From Syntrophales bacterium (GTDB lineage Bacteria; Desulfobacterota; Syntrophia; Syntrophales; UBA5619): DNA of 5,363 nt. The stretch spans positions 1-5,363 of the forward strand of contig JAQTRB010000134.1 in NCBI GenBank assembly GCA_028712015.1, given 5' to 3'. Made by a program: the position numbers and the translations under genes. Positions 1-5,363 of this stretch are shown in pieces; position 1 is the stretch's first letter, and each line of letters begins with the position of its first letter. The notes under the pieces are model-generated. The model saw only the letters and a program-made list of their open reading frames with translations, ran no database searches and was not told the origin of the DNA.

Positions 1-1523
1 CCGAGGCCCGCCAAACCATCCGGGAGATCGCCTCGTTTTCCAACCTGATCATCGAAGGGATCTTCAGCCATTTCTCCGAAAGCGAGATCCTCTCGTACTA
101 CAACAACCTTCAGTGGAACGGGTTCCGGGATGTTCTGGAGCAGTTGGAGGCGGATGGAATACGGATCCCGATTCGCCACATCTCCAACAGCGGCGCGATC
201 GTGAACTACCCGGATTGCCGTCTGGACATGGTCCGACCGGGAATCGTCTCCTACGGCGTCTATCCCTCCGCCGAAATGCGGGACAGGGTATCGCTCGCGC
301 CGGTGATGAGCTTCAAGACCAGGGTGGTCCTCATCAAGGAGTTTCCGGAAGGATACGGCATCGGATACGGCCGGACCTTCATCACGCGCCGGCCGACCCG
401 GATCGCCACGATTCCGGTCGGCTACGGCGACGGCTACGGCTGGCTGCTGTCCAATCAGGGTGAAGCCCTGATCCGGGGTAAACGGGTGCCCATCGCGGGG
501 CGGATCTCGATGGATATGTGCACCCTCGATATCAGCAACATTCAGGGATGTGAAGTGGGCGACGAGGTTGCCCTGATGGGCGAGCAGGACGGCGAACGGA
601 TCACAGCCGATGAGATCGCCGCAAAAATCCACTCGATCCACTACGAGATCCTCTGCGCCCTGGGCAAGCGGGCGCCGAGGGTATTTCTGCACGAGGGACA
701 GGCTGAGCGCGTTGAGCCGAGTCTCCGGCGGATCTACATGCCGGACGAGGAAAAATCGATCTCCCGGATCGACGGCATCATCCGCCGCTGTTTCCAGACG
801 CGGGCACGCAACGAAGAATTGGGAGACGCCATCTACTATGAGATGTTTGAGACCCTCTTCGGCAAGAAGGACCGCCAGCTCGAGCTCCGGAATGATTTCC
901 ATTACCGCATCCGGGTGACCGAATTCCCGACGGAGGAAGGCGTTTCCGATCCGCTCTCTCAGGATTGCTTCCGGGTCACGACCCACGTCGAATACACGAA
1001 GGCGATCCGGAATCCCGTCTTCATGATCGGCTGCGCGTTGGACAACGAACAACTCGCCGCGTTCTTCGAGGACCGGAGGTGCGAATACCGGTGGCTGCTG
1101 AACCCGGGCGAGGGACTCTCTCCCGATCGGGACTTTCGGGTGAACCGCGTTCGGATCGATGGGGAAGATATCCCGCTGATTCGGACCGAGAACACGAAAC
1201 GGGGCTGCGAGGTCTGGTGCGGATCGGAGGAGCTCCGGAAAAAAGTGAGTCGCCAGGCGCGCATCGAAATCGAGATCGAGACGAAGCAACTCAAGAGCAA
1301 CCGCCTCTTCTCCGCCTACCTGGTCTATCCGACGCGGGGGATGGAGATCTCTTTTCAATACGGCGGCACGGGTATTCGAAACGTCAGAGAGGTCGGATTT
1401 TTCGCGGGGAAGCACCCGTATCCGGAGACAAGCCGGGAAGAGGGCGAGTCGTTGACGCTTCGCCTCGGCAACGATGCATGGATCTTCCCGACGAGCGGCG
1501 TTACATTTGTCTGGGATCTATAA
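1..1523 (+). CDS. alr: Alanine racemase with long C-terminal extension (5' end missing)
   Basis: PLP-dependent racemase interconverting L- and D-alanine in the cytoplasm for peptidoglycan precursors. The reading frame is open from base 3, giving 506 visible residues before TAA. Visible residues 1-230 match the second half of the Alr fold: GIFSHFSESE of the barrel, HISNSG (about 59-64), DMVRPG with the Arg that contacts the PLP ring nitrogen (R78), GYGDGY with the likely catalytic Tyr (Y141), GRISMD (M170, D171) and HYEIL with the substrate-entry Tyr (Y214). The PLP-binding lysine and roughly 140-150 N-terminal residues lie outside the window. Normal Alr proteins end near residue 230 here; this one continues for about 275 residues that I do not recognise. 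The ligase gene starts 3 bases after the stop, so the two are very likely co-transcribed and translationally coupled. The racemase assignment is firm. Alanine as substrate is by family; serine or another amino acid is possible. Confidence 0.93.
   Translation, partial: EARQTIREIASFSNLIIEGIFSHFSESEILSYYNNLQWNGFRDVLEQLEADGIRIPIRHISNSGAIVNYPDCRLDMVRPGIVSYGVYPSAEMRDRVSLAPVMSFKTRVVLIKEFPEGYGIGYGRTFITRRPTRIATIPVGYGDGYGWLLSNQGEALIRGKRVPIAGRISMDMCTLDISNIQGCEVGDEVALMGEQDGERITADEIAAKIHSIHYEILCALGKRAPRVFLHEGQAERVEPSLRRIYMPDEEKSISRIDGIIRRCFQTRARNEELGDAIYYEMFETLFGKKDRQLELRNDFHYRIRVTEFPTEEGVSDPLSQDCFRVTTHVEYTKAIRNPVFMIGCALDNEQLAAFFEDRRCEYRWLLNPGEGLSPDRDFRVNRVRIDGEDIPLIRTENTKRGCEVWCGSEELRKKVSRQARIEIEIETKQLKSNRLFSAYLVYPTRGMEISFQYGGTGIRNVREVGFFAGKHPYPETSREEGESLTLRLGNDAWIFPTSGVTFVWDL
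693..1520 (+). other. Unrecognised C-terminal domain fused to the alanine racemase
   Basis: This segment is in frame with the racemase and has no stop or frameshift between them. After the normal Alr end (about visible residue 230) comes a charged, probably helical stretch (about 252-287, containing GDAIYYEMFETLFG). A longer part follows that looks beta-rich (about 299-506), with alternating hydrophobic and charged residues and many aromatics. Short landmarks are RVTTHVEYTK, IEIEIETK, YLVYPTRGMEISFQYGG and a terminal TSGVTFVWDL. I see no membrane helix, signal peptide, nucleotide-binding motif or metal cluster. The terminal pattern (a YPTRG turn, then strands, then a GVxFxW ending) faintly recalls beta-rich sensor or effector domains, but I cannot name a family. 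Composition and codon use look like the racemase part, so this does not look like a recent insertion. A regulatory, oligomerisation or substrate-channelling role is speculation. Confidence 0.7.
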
Positions 1524-1526
1524 GAT

Positions 1527-2591
1527 ATGAGCGATATGAAGCGATTGCGCGTCGGTGTGATTCTGGGAGGCATGTCCTCGGAGCGGGAGGTTTCTCTCAA
1601 CAGCGGCAGAAACGTGCATGACAACCTCGACCGGGAGGCATATGATCCCAAGGCGGTCTTCATGGACGACCGGGGTCGTCTCTGGCACATCCCCTGGCAA
1701 CTGATCTCCCAAAACACGACAACGGACATCTCCGAGCGACTCGAACAGGAGGCGCGCCGGATTCCTTACGAAGCGCTGAAGGAGGAGATTGATTTCGCCT
1801 TCATCTCCCTGCACGGAAAGTACGGGGAGGACGGCTGCCTGCAGGGTTTGCTGGAGCTGCTGCGGATCCCCTACACGGGTCCGGGCGTCCTCGCCTCGGC
1901 TCTCGGCATGGACAAGCATATCCAGCAGATGATCCTGCGGGCCGGCGGGATCGGCGTTCCCGAGAGCATCCTCGTCCGGGGGGAAATGTGGCGCGGCGAC
2001 CCAAACGGGACGATCACGACTCTCCGAGAACGTTTCGGATTCCCGATGTTTACGAAACCCCCGCGCGAAGGATCGAGCATCGGCGTGACCCTCGTTCGCG
2101 ACGAAGCCTCCCTCGCCCGCGGCGTCGAAGAGGCATTGAGGTGGGACAGGTCCGTCCTGGTCGAGGAGTTCCTCAACGGAACGGAGTTCTCCTCCATCAT
2201 CCTGGAGGAGGACGGCCGCCCCCAGGCCCTGGAGGTTACTGAAATTACGCCGCAAAGCGACTATTTCACCTACGACGACAAATACATGCCCGGCCGCTGC
2301 CGCAAGTTCACCCCACCCAAGAACATCCCCCGGAACGCCGTCGAGGCCATTAAAAAGGAGGCGGTCCGCGCCTTCCAGGCATTGGGATTTCGTTCCTATG
2401 GCCGGATTGACGGTTTCTACCTGACCGACGGCCGAATTCTCATCACGGACCCCAACTCCGCTTCCGGCATGGCCCCTTCATCGTTTTTCTTTGAGCAGGC
2501 GGCCTGCCAGGGGATGCTCCCCTCCATGATCATCGGACGGCTGATCGAAAACGCGATGATCATCCACCGGGAGAAAAACGGACCTCTGTAG
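1527..2591 (+). CDS. D-alanine-D-alanine ligase family protein (Ddl1), altered metal motif
   Basis: ATP-grasp ligase homologue that would join two D-amino acids via an acyl phosphate. It has 354 residues, as expected for the longer Ddl/VanA-type proteins. The N-terminal domain has GGMSSEREVSLNSG with the catalytic Glu (E19, equivalent to E15 of E. coli DdlB) and LHGKYGEDG. The ATP-grasp core has KPPREGSSIG (K177; S183 equivalent to S150), VLVEEF, and an omega-loop DDKY (Y253 equivalent to Y216). YGRID carries the Arg and Asp equivalent to R255 and D257. The motif usually written ExNTxPGMT is DPNSASGMA here: the metal-binding Glu is Asp (D308), Asn310 is kept, and the Pro is replaced by Ser. 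The first ATG is 3 bases after the racemase stop; a second ATG at 1536 is an alternative start. A weak GGGAT lies about 10 bases upstream, which fits coupling. Family membership is clear; activity and exact substrates are uncertain. Confidence 0.9.
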   Translation: MSDMKRLRVGVILGGMSSEREVSLNSGRNVHDNLDREAYDPKAVFMDDRGRLWHIPWQLISQNTTTDISERLEQEARRIPYEALKEEIDFAFISLHGKYGEDGCLQGLLELLRIPYTGPGVLASALGMDKHIQQMILRAGGIGVPESILVRGEMWRGDPNGTITTLRERFGFPMFTKPPREGSSIGVTLVRDEASLARGVEEALRWDRSVLVEEFLNGTEFSSIILEEDGRPQALEVTEITPQSDYFTYDDKYMPGRCRKFTPPKNIPRNAVEAIKKEAVRAFQALGFRSYGRIDGFYLTDGRILITDPNSASGMAPSSFFFEQAACQGMLPSMIIGRLIENAMIIHREKNGPL

Positions 2592-2652
2592 CGGATTCAC
2601 CTGGGCAACGATAAGCTTTCGTGATATATGAATTTCGCCATATCGGCATGAT

Positions 2653-2657
2653 GGTGG
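2653..2657 (+). promoter_or_regulatory. Weak ribosome binding site for the second ligase
   Basis: GGTGG lies 10 bases before the ATG at 2668 and is followed by an AT-rich TTTTAAAAAG spacer. It is the only purine-rich Shine-Dalgarno candidate in the 76-base gap between the ligase genes. The rest of the gap (2592-2652) shows no convincing promoter, terminator or strong hairpin, so the second ligase is probably read through from the first. Confidence 0.4.
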
Positions 2658-2667
2658 TTTTAAAAAG

Positions 2668-3744
2668 ATGAATGAGAAACTTGATGAACAACCGGTGCAA
2701 CGGACACGGGTCGGCATCGTCATGGGGGGCCTCTCGTCGGAAAAAGAGGTCTCCCTGGAGAGCGGACGAAACATTTTCAGCAAGATCGATCGCCGAAAGT
2801 ACGAACCAATCCCCATCTTCATGGACAGTCGGGCGGCTCTCTGGGAGATCCCCGTCAAGCTTCTCATGCGCAACAGCACCAGCGACATCGAGGAAGACCT
2901 CGCCGAGGAGGCAAAACCCATCTCATACGAAACCCTGAAGACAGGGGTGGACGTCGTCTTTCTCGGCTTGCACGGCAAGTACGGGGAGGACGGTTGCATG
3001 CAGGGTCTCCTGGAACTCCTCGGAATCCCCTACACGGGCTCCGGCGTTCTGGCATCCGCGATCGGCATGGACAAGTACGTATGCCGCCGGATCCTCGAAA
3101 TCGCAAGAATCGACGTCCCGCGGACGATCCCGATCCCCCGGCGCCGCTGGGACATGGAAAAGTCGTCCGTCGAACAGGAGATCGTGGGGAAAATCGGCTT
3201 CCCCTGCGTCGTCAAACCCTGCCGGGAGGGATGCAGCACGGCCGTGAAGAAGGTCGTTGCGGCGGAGGGCATTTCCGATGCCGTGGAAAATGCGTTTCAG
3301 TGGGACAATCTGGTTCTCGTGGAGGAGTTTCTGACCGGGATGGAGATCACCTGCGGCGTGCTTGGCGCGGATGCGCCCGAGGCCTTGATTCCTTCCGAAA
3401 CGATCCCGACGGACGACGTCCTCTCGCTACAGGACAAGTTCCTGTACGGCCAGGGGGAAAACAAGACCCCGGCGCGGCTTCCCGCGGAACAGATCGAAAA
3501 GATCCGGGAGAGGGCGGTCGCGACCTTCCGCGCACTCAACCTGAAAGGATACGCCCGGATCGACATGTTCGTCCGGACCGATGGTCGAATCACGGTCCTG
3601 GAACCGAATACGCTCCCCGGCATGACCCCTTCCACGGTCCTGTTCCACCAGGCGGCGGCATCCGGAATGACGCAAACGGACCTGATCGGCCGCATCATCC
3701 AATTCGCGCTGGAGGTGCATGCCGACAAAAGAGGACCCCTGTAA
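2668..3744 (+). CDS. D-Ala-D-X ligase family protein (Ddl2) with Phe-type substrate loop
   Basis: Second ATP-grasp ligase of the D-Ala-D-Ala ligase family, 358 residues, and a paralogue of the upstream gene. The N-terminal domain has GGLSSEKEVSLESG (E25 equivalent to DdlB E15) and LHGKYGEDG. The metal and phosphate site is canonical: YARID (R297, D299) and EPNTLPGMT (E312, N314). Two substrate-site positions are not. In KPCREGCSTAV the conserved Ser (DdlB S150) is Cys189, and in the omega loop LQDKF the conserved Tyr (DdlB Y216) is Phe258. The position equivalent to DdlB S281 is Thr323. In the family, Phe at the Tyr position is found in depsipeptide ligases of Leuconostoc and Lactobacillus, and Y216F gives E. 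coli DdlB D-Ala-D-Lac activity. Intact metal ligands suggest a live enzyme with changed second-substrate choice; this is inference. No VanH-like D-lactate dehydrogenase or VanX-like dipeptidase is visible nearby. Both ligases end in GPL, supporting tandem duplication. Confidence 0.9.
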   Translation: MNEKLDEQPVQRTRVGIVMGGLSSEKEVSLESGRNIFSKIDRRKYEPIPIFMDSRAALWEIPVKLLMRNSTSDIEEDLAEEAKPISYETLKTGVDVVFLGLHGKYGEDGCMQGLLELLGIPYTGSGVLASAIGMDKYVCRRILEIARIDVPRTIPIPRRRWDMEKSSVEQEIVGKIGFPCVVKPCREGCSTAVKKVVAAEGISDAVENAFQWDNLVLVEEFLTGMEITCGVLGADAPEALIPSETIPTDDVLSLQDKFLYGQGENKTPARLPAEQIEKIRERAVATFRALNLKGYARIDMFVRTDGRITVLEPNTLPGMTPSTVLFHQAAASGMTQTDLIGRIIQFALEVHADKRGPL

Positions 3745-3753
3745 ATCTTGGAA

Positions 3754-3781
3754 TTGACAGACGCCGACCGATGCATATATT
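3754..3781 (+). promoter_or_regulatory. Probable sigma-70 promoter for the HELVH protein and zinc-ribbon genes
   Basis: A perfect -35 TTGACA (3754-3759) is followed after 16 bases by TATATT (3776-3781), one mismatch from the TATAAT consensus. It starts 10 bases after the Ddl2 stop. Transcription would begin near 3788, leaving a leader of about 23 bases that contains the ribosome binding site. It would make the downstream gene pair independent of the racemase-ligase unit. Confidence 0.6.
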
Positions 3782-3797
3782 CATAACGGTTGCAAAC

Positions 3798-3803
3798 GGG
3801 GGA
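3798..3803 (+). promoter_or_regulatory. Ribosome binding site that fixes the start at 3811
   Basis: GGGGGA lies 7 bases before the ATG at 3811. The frame is open further upstream to a TTG at 3790, but that codon sits just behind the -10 box, at about the expected transcription start, so ATG 3811 is the better choice. Confidence 0.6.
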
Positions 3804-3810
3804 AATTGTA

Positions 3811-4338
3811 ATGAGGCGGTATTTCGATACAGCGCAGATATCACTTTCCAGCAGCAGTTTTGCGAAGGCTGAAAAGATGGCTGGGCTCTATTTCCGCATC
3901 AACCCGACGGAGTGGAAGGAGCGGCGGTACGACGTTAAAACCCTTGCTTTTCTGGAGAAACACGAGGTTCGCGAAGGCGCGTTTGCTCACCTATGCAAGT
4001 ACCAGTCGCACAAGGGAAAAGACCCGAAAGACGGCCAATTGCACTTCTACCGGGTCTGTCTCCAGGACGACCGAATCCTCGACGCCGTGGAGCGGGCTCA
4101 TTCGTTTATCCGGCTTTCACCTTTGCTGCTCTATATCGCCGCTCACGAGCTGGTGCATATCATTCGCTTCGAACGCGGCGAGGGGAATTTTGACGCGGCG
4201 GCGGAGGAAAAATCGGACGAGGAAGAAAAGGTTCACCGGATCACCCGGAACCTGCTTAAACCGGCAACCGATCCCGATTTGAATCTGGTTTTGGATTGTT
4301 TCAGCAACCGGTACCGGATCGGAGATTTGGTTCAGTAA
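3811..4338 (+). CDS. Hypothetical protein with HELVH putative zinc-peptidase motif
   Basis: A 175-residue protein, probably cytoplasmic: no signal peptide and no long membrane segment. A hydrophobic helix at about residues 101-112 (LSPLLLYIAAHE) leads into HELVH (H112, E113, H116), the HExxH zinc-binding and catalytic signature of zincin metallopeptidases. About 20 residues later comes an acidic run, EEKSDEEEKVH (about 132-142), which could supply the third, Glu ligand in the gluzincin style. The N-terminal half has no motif I know. The motif fits a small M78- or SprT-like peptidase, but the family is not recognised and catalytic activity is unproven. The zinc-ribbon gene follows 24 bases downstream on the same likely transcript. 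Base composition appears a little less GC-rich than the racemase-ligase cluster. Confidence 0.85.
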   Translation: MRRYFDTAQISLSSSSFAKAEKMAGLYFRINPTEWKERRYDVKTLAFLEKHEVREGAFAHLCKYQSHKGKDPKDGQLHFYRVCLQDDRILDAVERAHSFIRLSPLLLYIAAHELVHIIRFERGEGNFDAAAEEKSDEEEKVHRITRNLLKPATDPDLNLVLDCFSNRYRIGDLVQ

Positions 4339-4350
4339 GAGTAAGTTGTT

Positions 4351-4355
4351 GGAGG
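4351..4355 (+). promoter_or_regulatory. Ribosome binding site for the zinc-ribbon gene
   Basis: GGAGG lies 7 bases before ATG 4363. The adjacent in-frame TTG at 4360 is too close to this site to be preferred as the start. Confidence 0.65.
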
Positions 4356-4362
4356 TTTTTTG

Positions 4363-4635
4363 ATGCCCATCTATGAGTACAAATGCAAGAAATGCGGTAA
4401 AGAATTTGAGGTATTTCAGGGGATTGCGGATCCTGCAGTGAAATCCTGCCGATTCTGCAAGGGTTCCGTGCACAAGCTGATGTCCCTCTCCTCCTTCCAC
4501 TTGAAGGGGAGCGGTTGGTATGCCACGGATTACGGCGGACGGAAGGCGCCGGTGGCGGAAAAAAAGGAGGTCGCTTCTTCCTCCCCGGAAACGGAGAAGA
4601 GCCAGCCGCCGTCCAAAACCAAAACCGAAGAATAA
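4363..4635 (+). CDS. FmdB-family zinc-ribbon regulatory protein
   Basis: A 90-residue protein starting MPIYEYKCKKCGKEFEV, the typical opening of the FmdB (CxxC_CxxC_SSSS) zinc-ribbon family. Two Cys pairs (C8-x2-C11 and C29-x2-C32) would bind one zinc. They are followed by KLMSLSSFHLKGSGWYATDYG, which matches the family's conserved segment after the ribbon. The last 30 or so residues are a charged, low-complexity tail rich in Lys, Glu, Ser and Pro, probably disordered. The family is named after a putative regulator of formamidase in Methylophilus, but most members have no proven role. The gene lies 24 bases after the HELVH protein and probably shares its promoter. Confidence 0.93.
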   Translation: MPIYEYKCKKCGKEFEVFQGIADPAVKSCRFCKGSVHKLMSLSSFHLKGSGWYATDYGGRKAPVAEKKEVASSSPETEKSQPPSKTKTEE

Positions 4636-4645
4636 CCGTTCGCGG

Positions 4646-4667
4646 GTCCTCTCTCAACCGTGAGGAC
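4646..4667 (+). terminator. Weak hairpin downstream of the zinc-ribbon gene
   Basis: GTCCTC (4646-4651) can pair with GAGGAC (4662-4667) across a 10-base loop, starting 11 bases after the stop. No T-run follows, so it is not a classic intrinsic terminator. It could stabilise the 3' end or mean nothing. Confidence 0.2.
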
Positions 4668-4704
4668 GGTCAACGATGGGACGGGACGGCCGCGCAAAGA
4701 GAAG

Positions 4705-4723
4705 GGCGGATCCTTTGACCGCC
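4705..4723 (-). terminator. Possible terminator of the DHH phosphoesterase gene
   Basis: Read on the minus strand, GGCGG and CCGCC form a 5-bp GC stem with a 9-base loop, 11 bases past the stop codon. A T-rich CTTCTCTTT follows. The stem is short and the T-run is interrupted, so support is modest. Confidence 0.35.
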
Positions 4724-4734
4724 GACACGGTCGA

Positions 4735-5363
4735 CTATCTGTCCGGATCAGCCTCCGTTTTTTTCCTCCGCCGGAGGCGCTGGACGAGAAACCGGTCCAC
4801 GGCTTCCGCTGAGATATCATTTTCCAGGGCCGTCCTGAGCGTCTCGATCGGAATCTCCACCCTTGCCGCACTCCGGTGTCCGCCCGCGTTGCCGATATTC
4901 CCGAATGCCTTGATTGCGATTGATCCACAATCCTGGCGGTAGCCGTCGCCGCGGAAGATGATGATCAGGCGATCCTTCACGATCCCGGCGATAATCACGT
5001 AATAGACGTTGATGATTCGAAGGTGGAAATCGGCCACCTGCACGCAGACATCGGCGCTCTCCACGGCGCCCAGGAAACAGATCACCCGATCTCGGTAGCG
5101 TCGTTTGTGATGGTAGGCATAATCGTAGTACTTCAGGAAGCGGTCCGGGATCTGGTTGAGCTCAATGCGCCGGATCAACTGCCGGTTGGCGCGCATGAAA
5201 TTCAGATAGTAGGCGCCGATATCCTCGAGGCTTGCGTCCCGCTCGAAATTGTTCGTGTCGCTCCGGATCCCGTACAGAAGGGCCGTGTAGAGCCTCTTGG
5301 GAATCTTCACCCGCGCGGCGAGCAGATACTCCGTCATGATCGTGGAGAGCGCCCCATAATCCG
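4735..5363 (-). CDS. DHH/DHHA1-family phosphoesterase (5' end missing)
   Basis: The 3' part of a gene read leftwards, with 208 complete visible residues and stop TAG at 4737-4735; the frame is open to the right edge. Near the start of the visible part is ALLYGIRSDTNNF (about residues 27-39), matching the late DHH-domain motif whose Asp binds the catalytic metal (Mn2+ in this family). Near the end is GGHRSAAR (about 160-167), the DHHA1 substrate-binding motif. Proteins with this layout include NrnA-type oligoribonuclease/pAp phosphatases and cyclic-dinucleotide phosphodiesterases, usually 310-340 residues. About a third of the protein, including the DHH triad itself, lies outside the window, so the substrate cannot be assigned. 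The last 15 residues are strongly charged (RLRRRKKTEADPDR). The gene converges on the zinc-ribbon gene with 99 bases between stops and has no evident link to the D-Ala genes. Confidence 0.9.
   Translation of the reverse strand, partial: DYGALSTIMTEYLLAARVKIPKRLYTALLYGIRSDTNNFERDASLEDIGAYYLNFMRANRQLIRRIELNQIPDRFLKYYDYAYHHKRRYRDRVICFLGAVESADVCVQVADFHLRIINVYYVIIAGIVKDRLIIIFRGDGYRQDCGSIAIKAFGNIGNAGGHRSAARVEIPIETLRTALENDISAEAVDRFLVQRLRRRKKTEADPDR

Noticed and set aside
1518..2255. Long minus-strand open frames opposite the ligase and racemase genes
   Set aside because: They are shadows of high-GC coding sequence; the + strand frames carry clear family motifs and the minus frames carry none.
2592..2667. 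GATAT/ATATC inverted repeat and AAGCTT palindrome as an operator or terminator
   Set aside because: The stem is only 5 bp with a long loop, no T-run follows, and no matching promoter boxes are present.
3790..3810. Upstream TTG start adding seven residues to the HELVH protein
   Set aside because: It lies just behind the -10 box, at about the predicted transcription start, and has no room for a ribosome binding site; ATG 3811 has GGGGGA at good spacing.
3811..4338. HELVH protein as a VanX-like D,D-dipeptidase acting with the ligases
   Set aside because: VanX has SxHxxGxAxD and a separate ExxH motif; neither is present, and the promoter separates this gene from the ligases.
4750..4785. T-run next to CCTCCGCCGGAGG as a terminator
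   Set aside because: It lies inside the DHH gene's coding end, and the T-run is on the wrong side of the palindrome for + strand termination; on the minus strand it is an A-run.

Overview
The window looks like chromosomal DNA from a moderately GC-rich Gram-negative bacterium. A deltaproteobacterial (Desulfobacterota) origin is my best guess. It rests on the codon usage and on the association of an FmdB-type zinc ribbon with a short HExxH protein and a DHH phosphoesterase. No rRNA or other taxonomic marker is present, so this is only a guess. No tRNA, CRISPR array, insertion sequence or phage gene was seen.

Region 1 (1-3744, + strand) is a D-amino-acid/D-dipeptide cluster. It begins with the 3' part of an alanine racemase gene whose protein carries an unrecognised C-terminal extension of about 275 residues. 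Three bases later comes a D-Ala-D-Ala ligase homologue (Ddl1). After a 76-base gap comes a second, paralogous ligase (Ddl2). The two ligases align without gaps across the N-terminal domain (about 76 of 123 identical by hand count). They differ sharply in the central and active-site regions. Ddl1 keeps the usual substrate-loop tyrosine but has a degenerate metal/phosphate motif. Ddl2 keeps the metal motif but has Phe in place of the conserved omega-loop Tyr and Cys in place of the conserved Ser. Tyr to Phe is the change known to allow D-Ala-D-lactate synthesis in this family. The racemase would supply D-Ala, and the ligases would join it to D-Ala or another D-substrate.

Region 2 (3745-4635, + strand) appears to be a separate transcription unit with a near-consensus sigma-70 promoter just after Ddl2. 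It encodes a 175-residue protein with a HELVH zinc-binding motif and a 90-residue FmdB-family zinc-ribbon protein.

Region 3 (4636-4734) is a short convergent intergenic stretch with weak hairpins. Region 4 (4735-5363, - strand) is the 3' two-thirds or so of a DHH/DHHA1 phosphoesterase gene that runs off the right edge.

The main points of interest are the racemase fusion and the paired, complementarily diverged ligases. Together they could be a dedicated route to a non-standard D-Ala-D-X product, but this is inference from residues and gene order.
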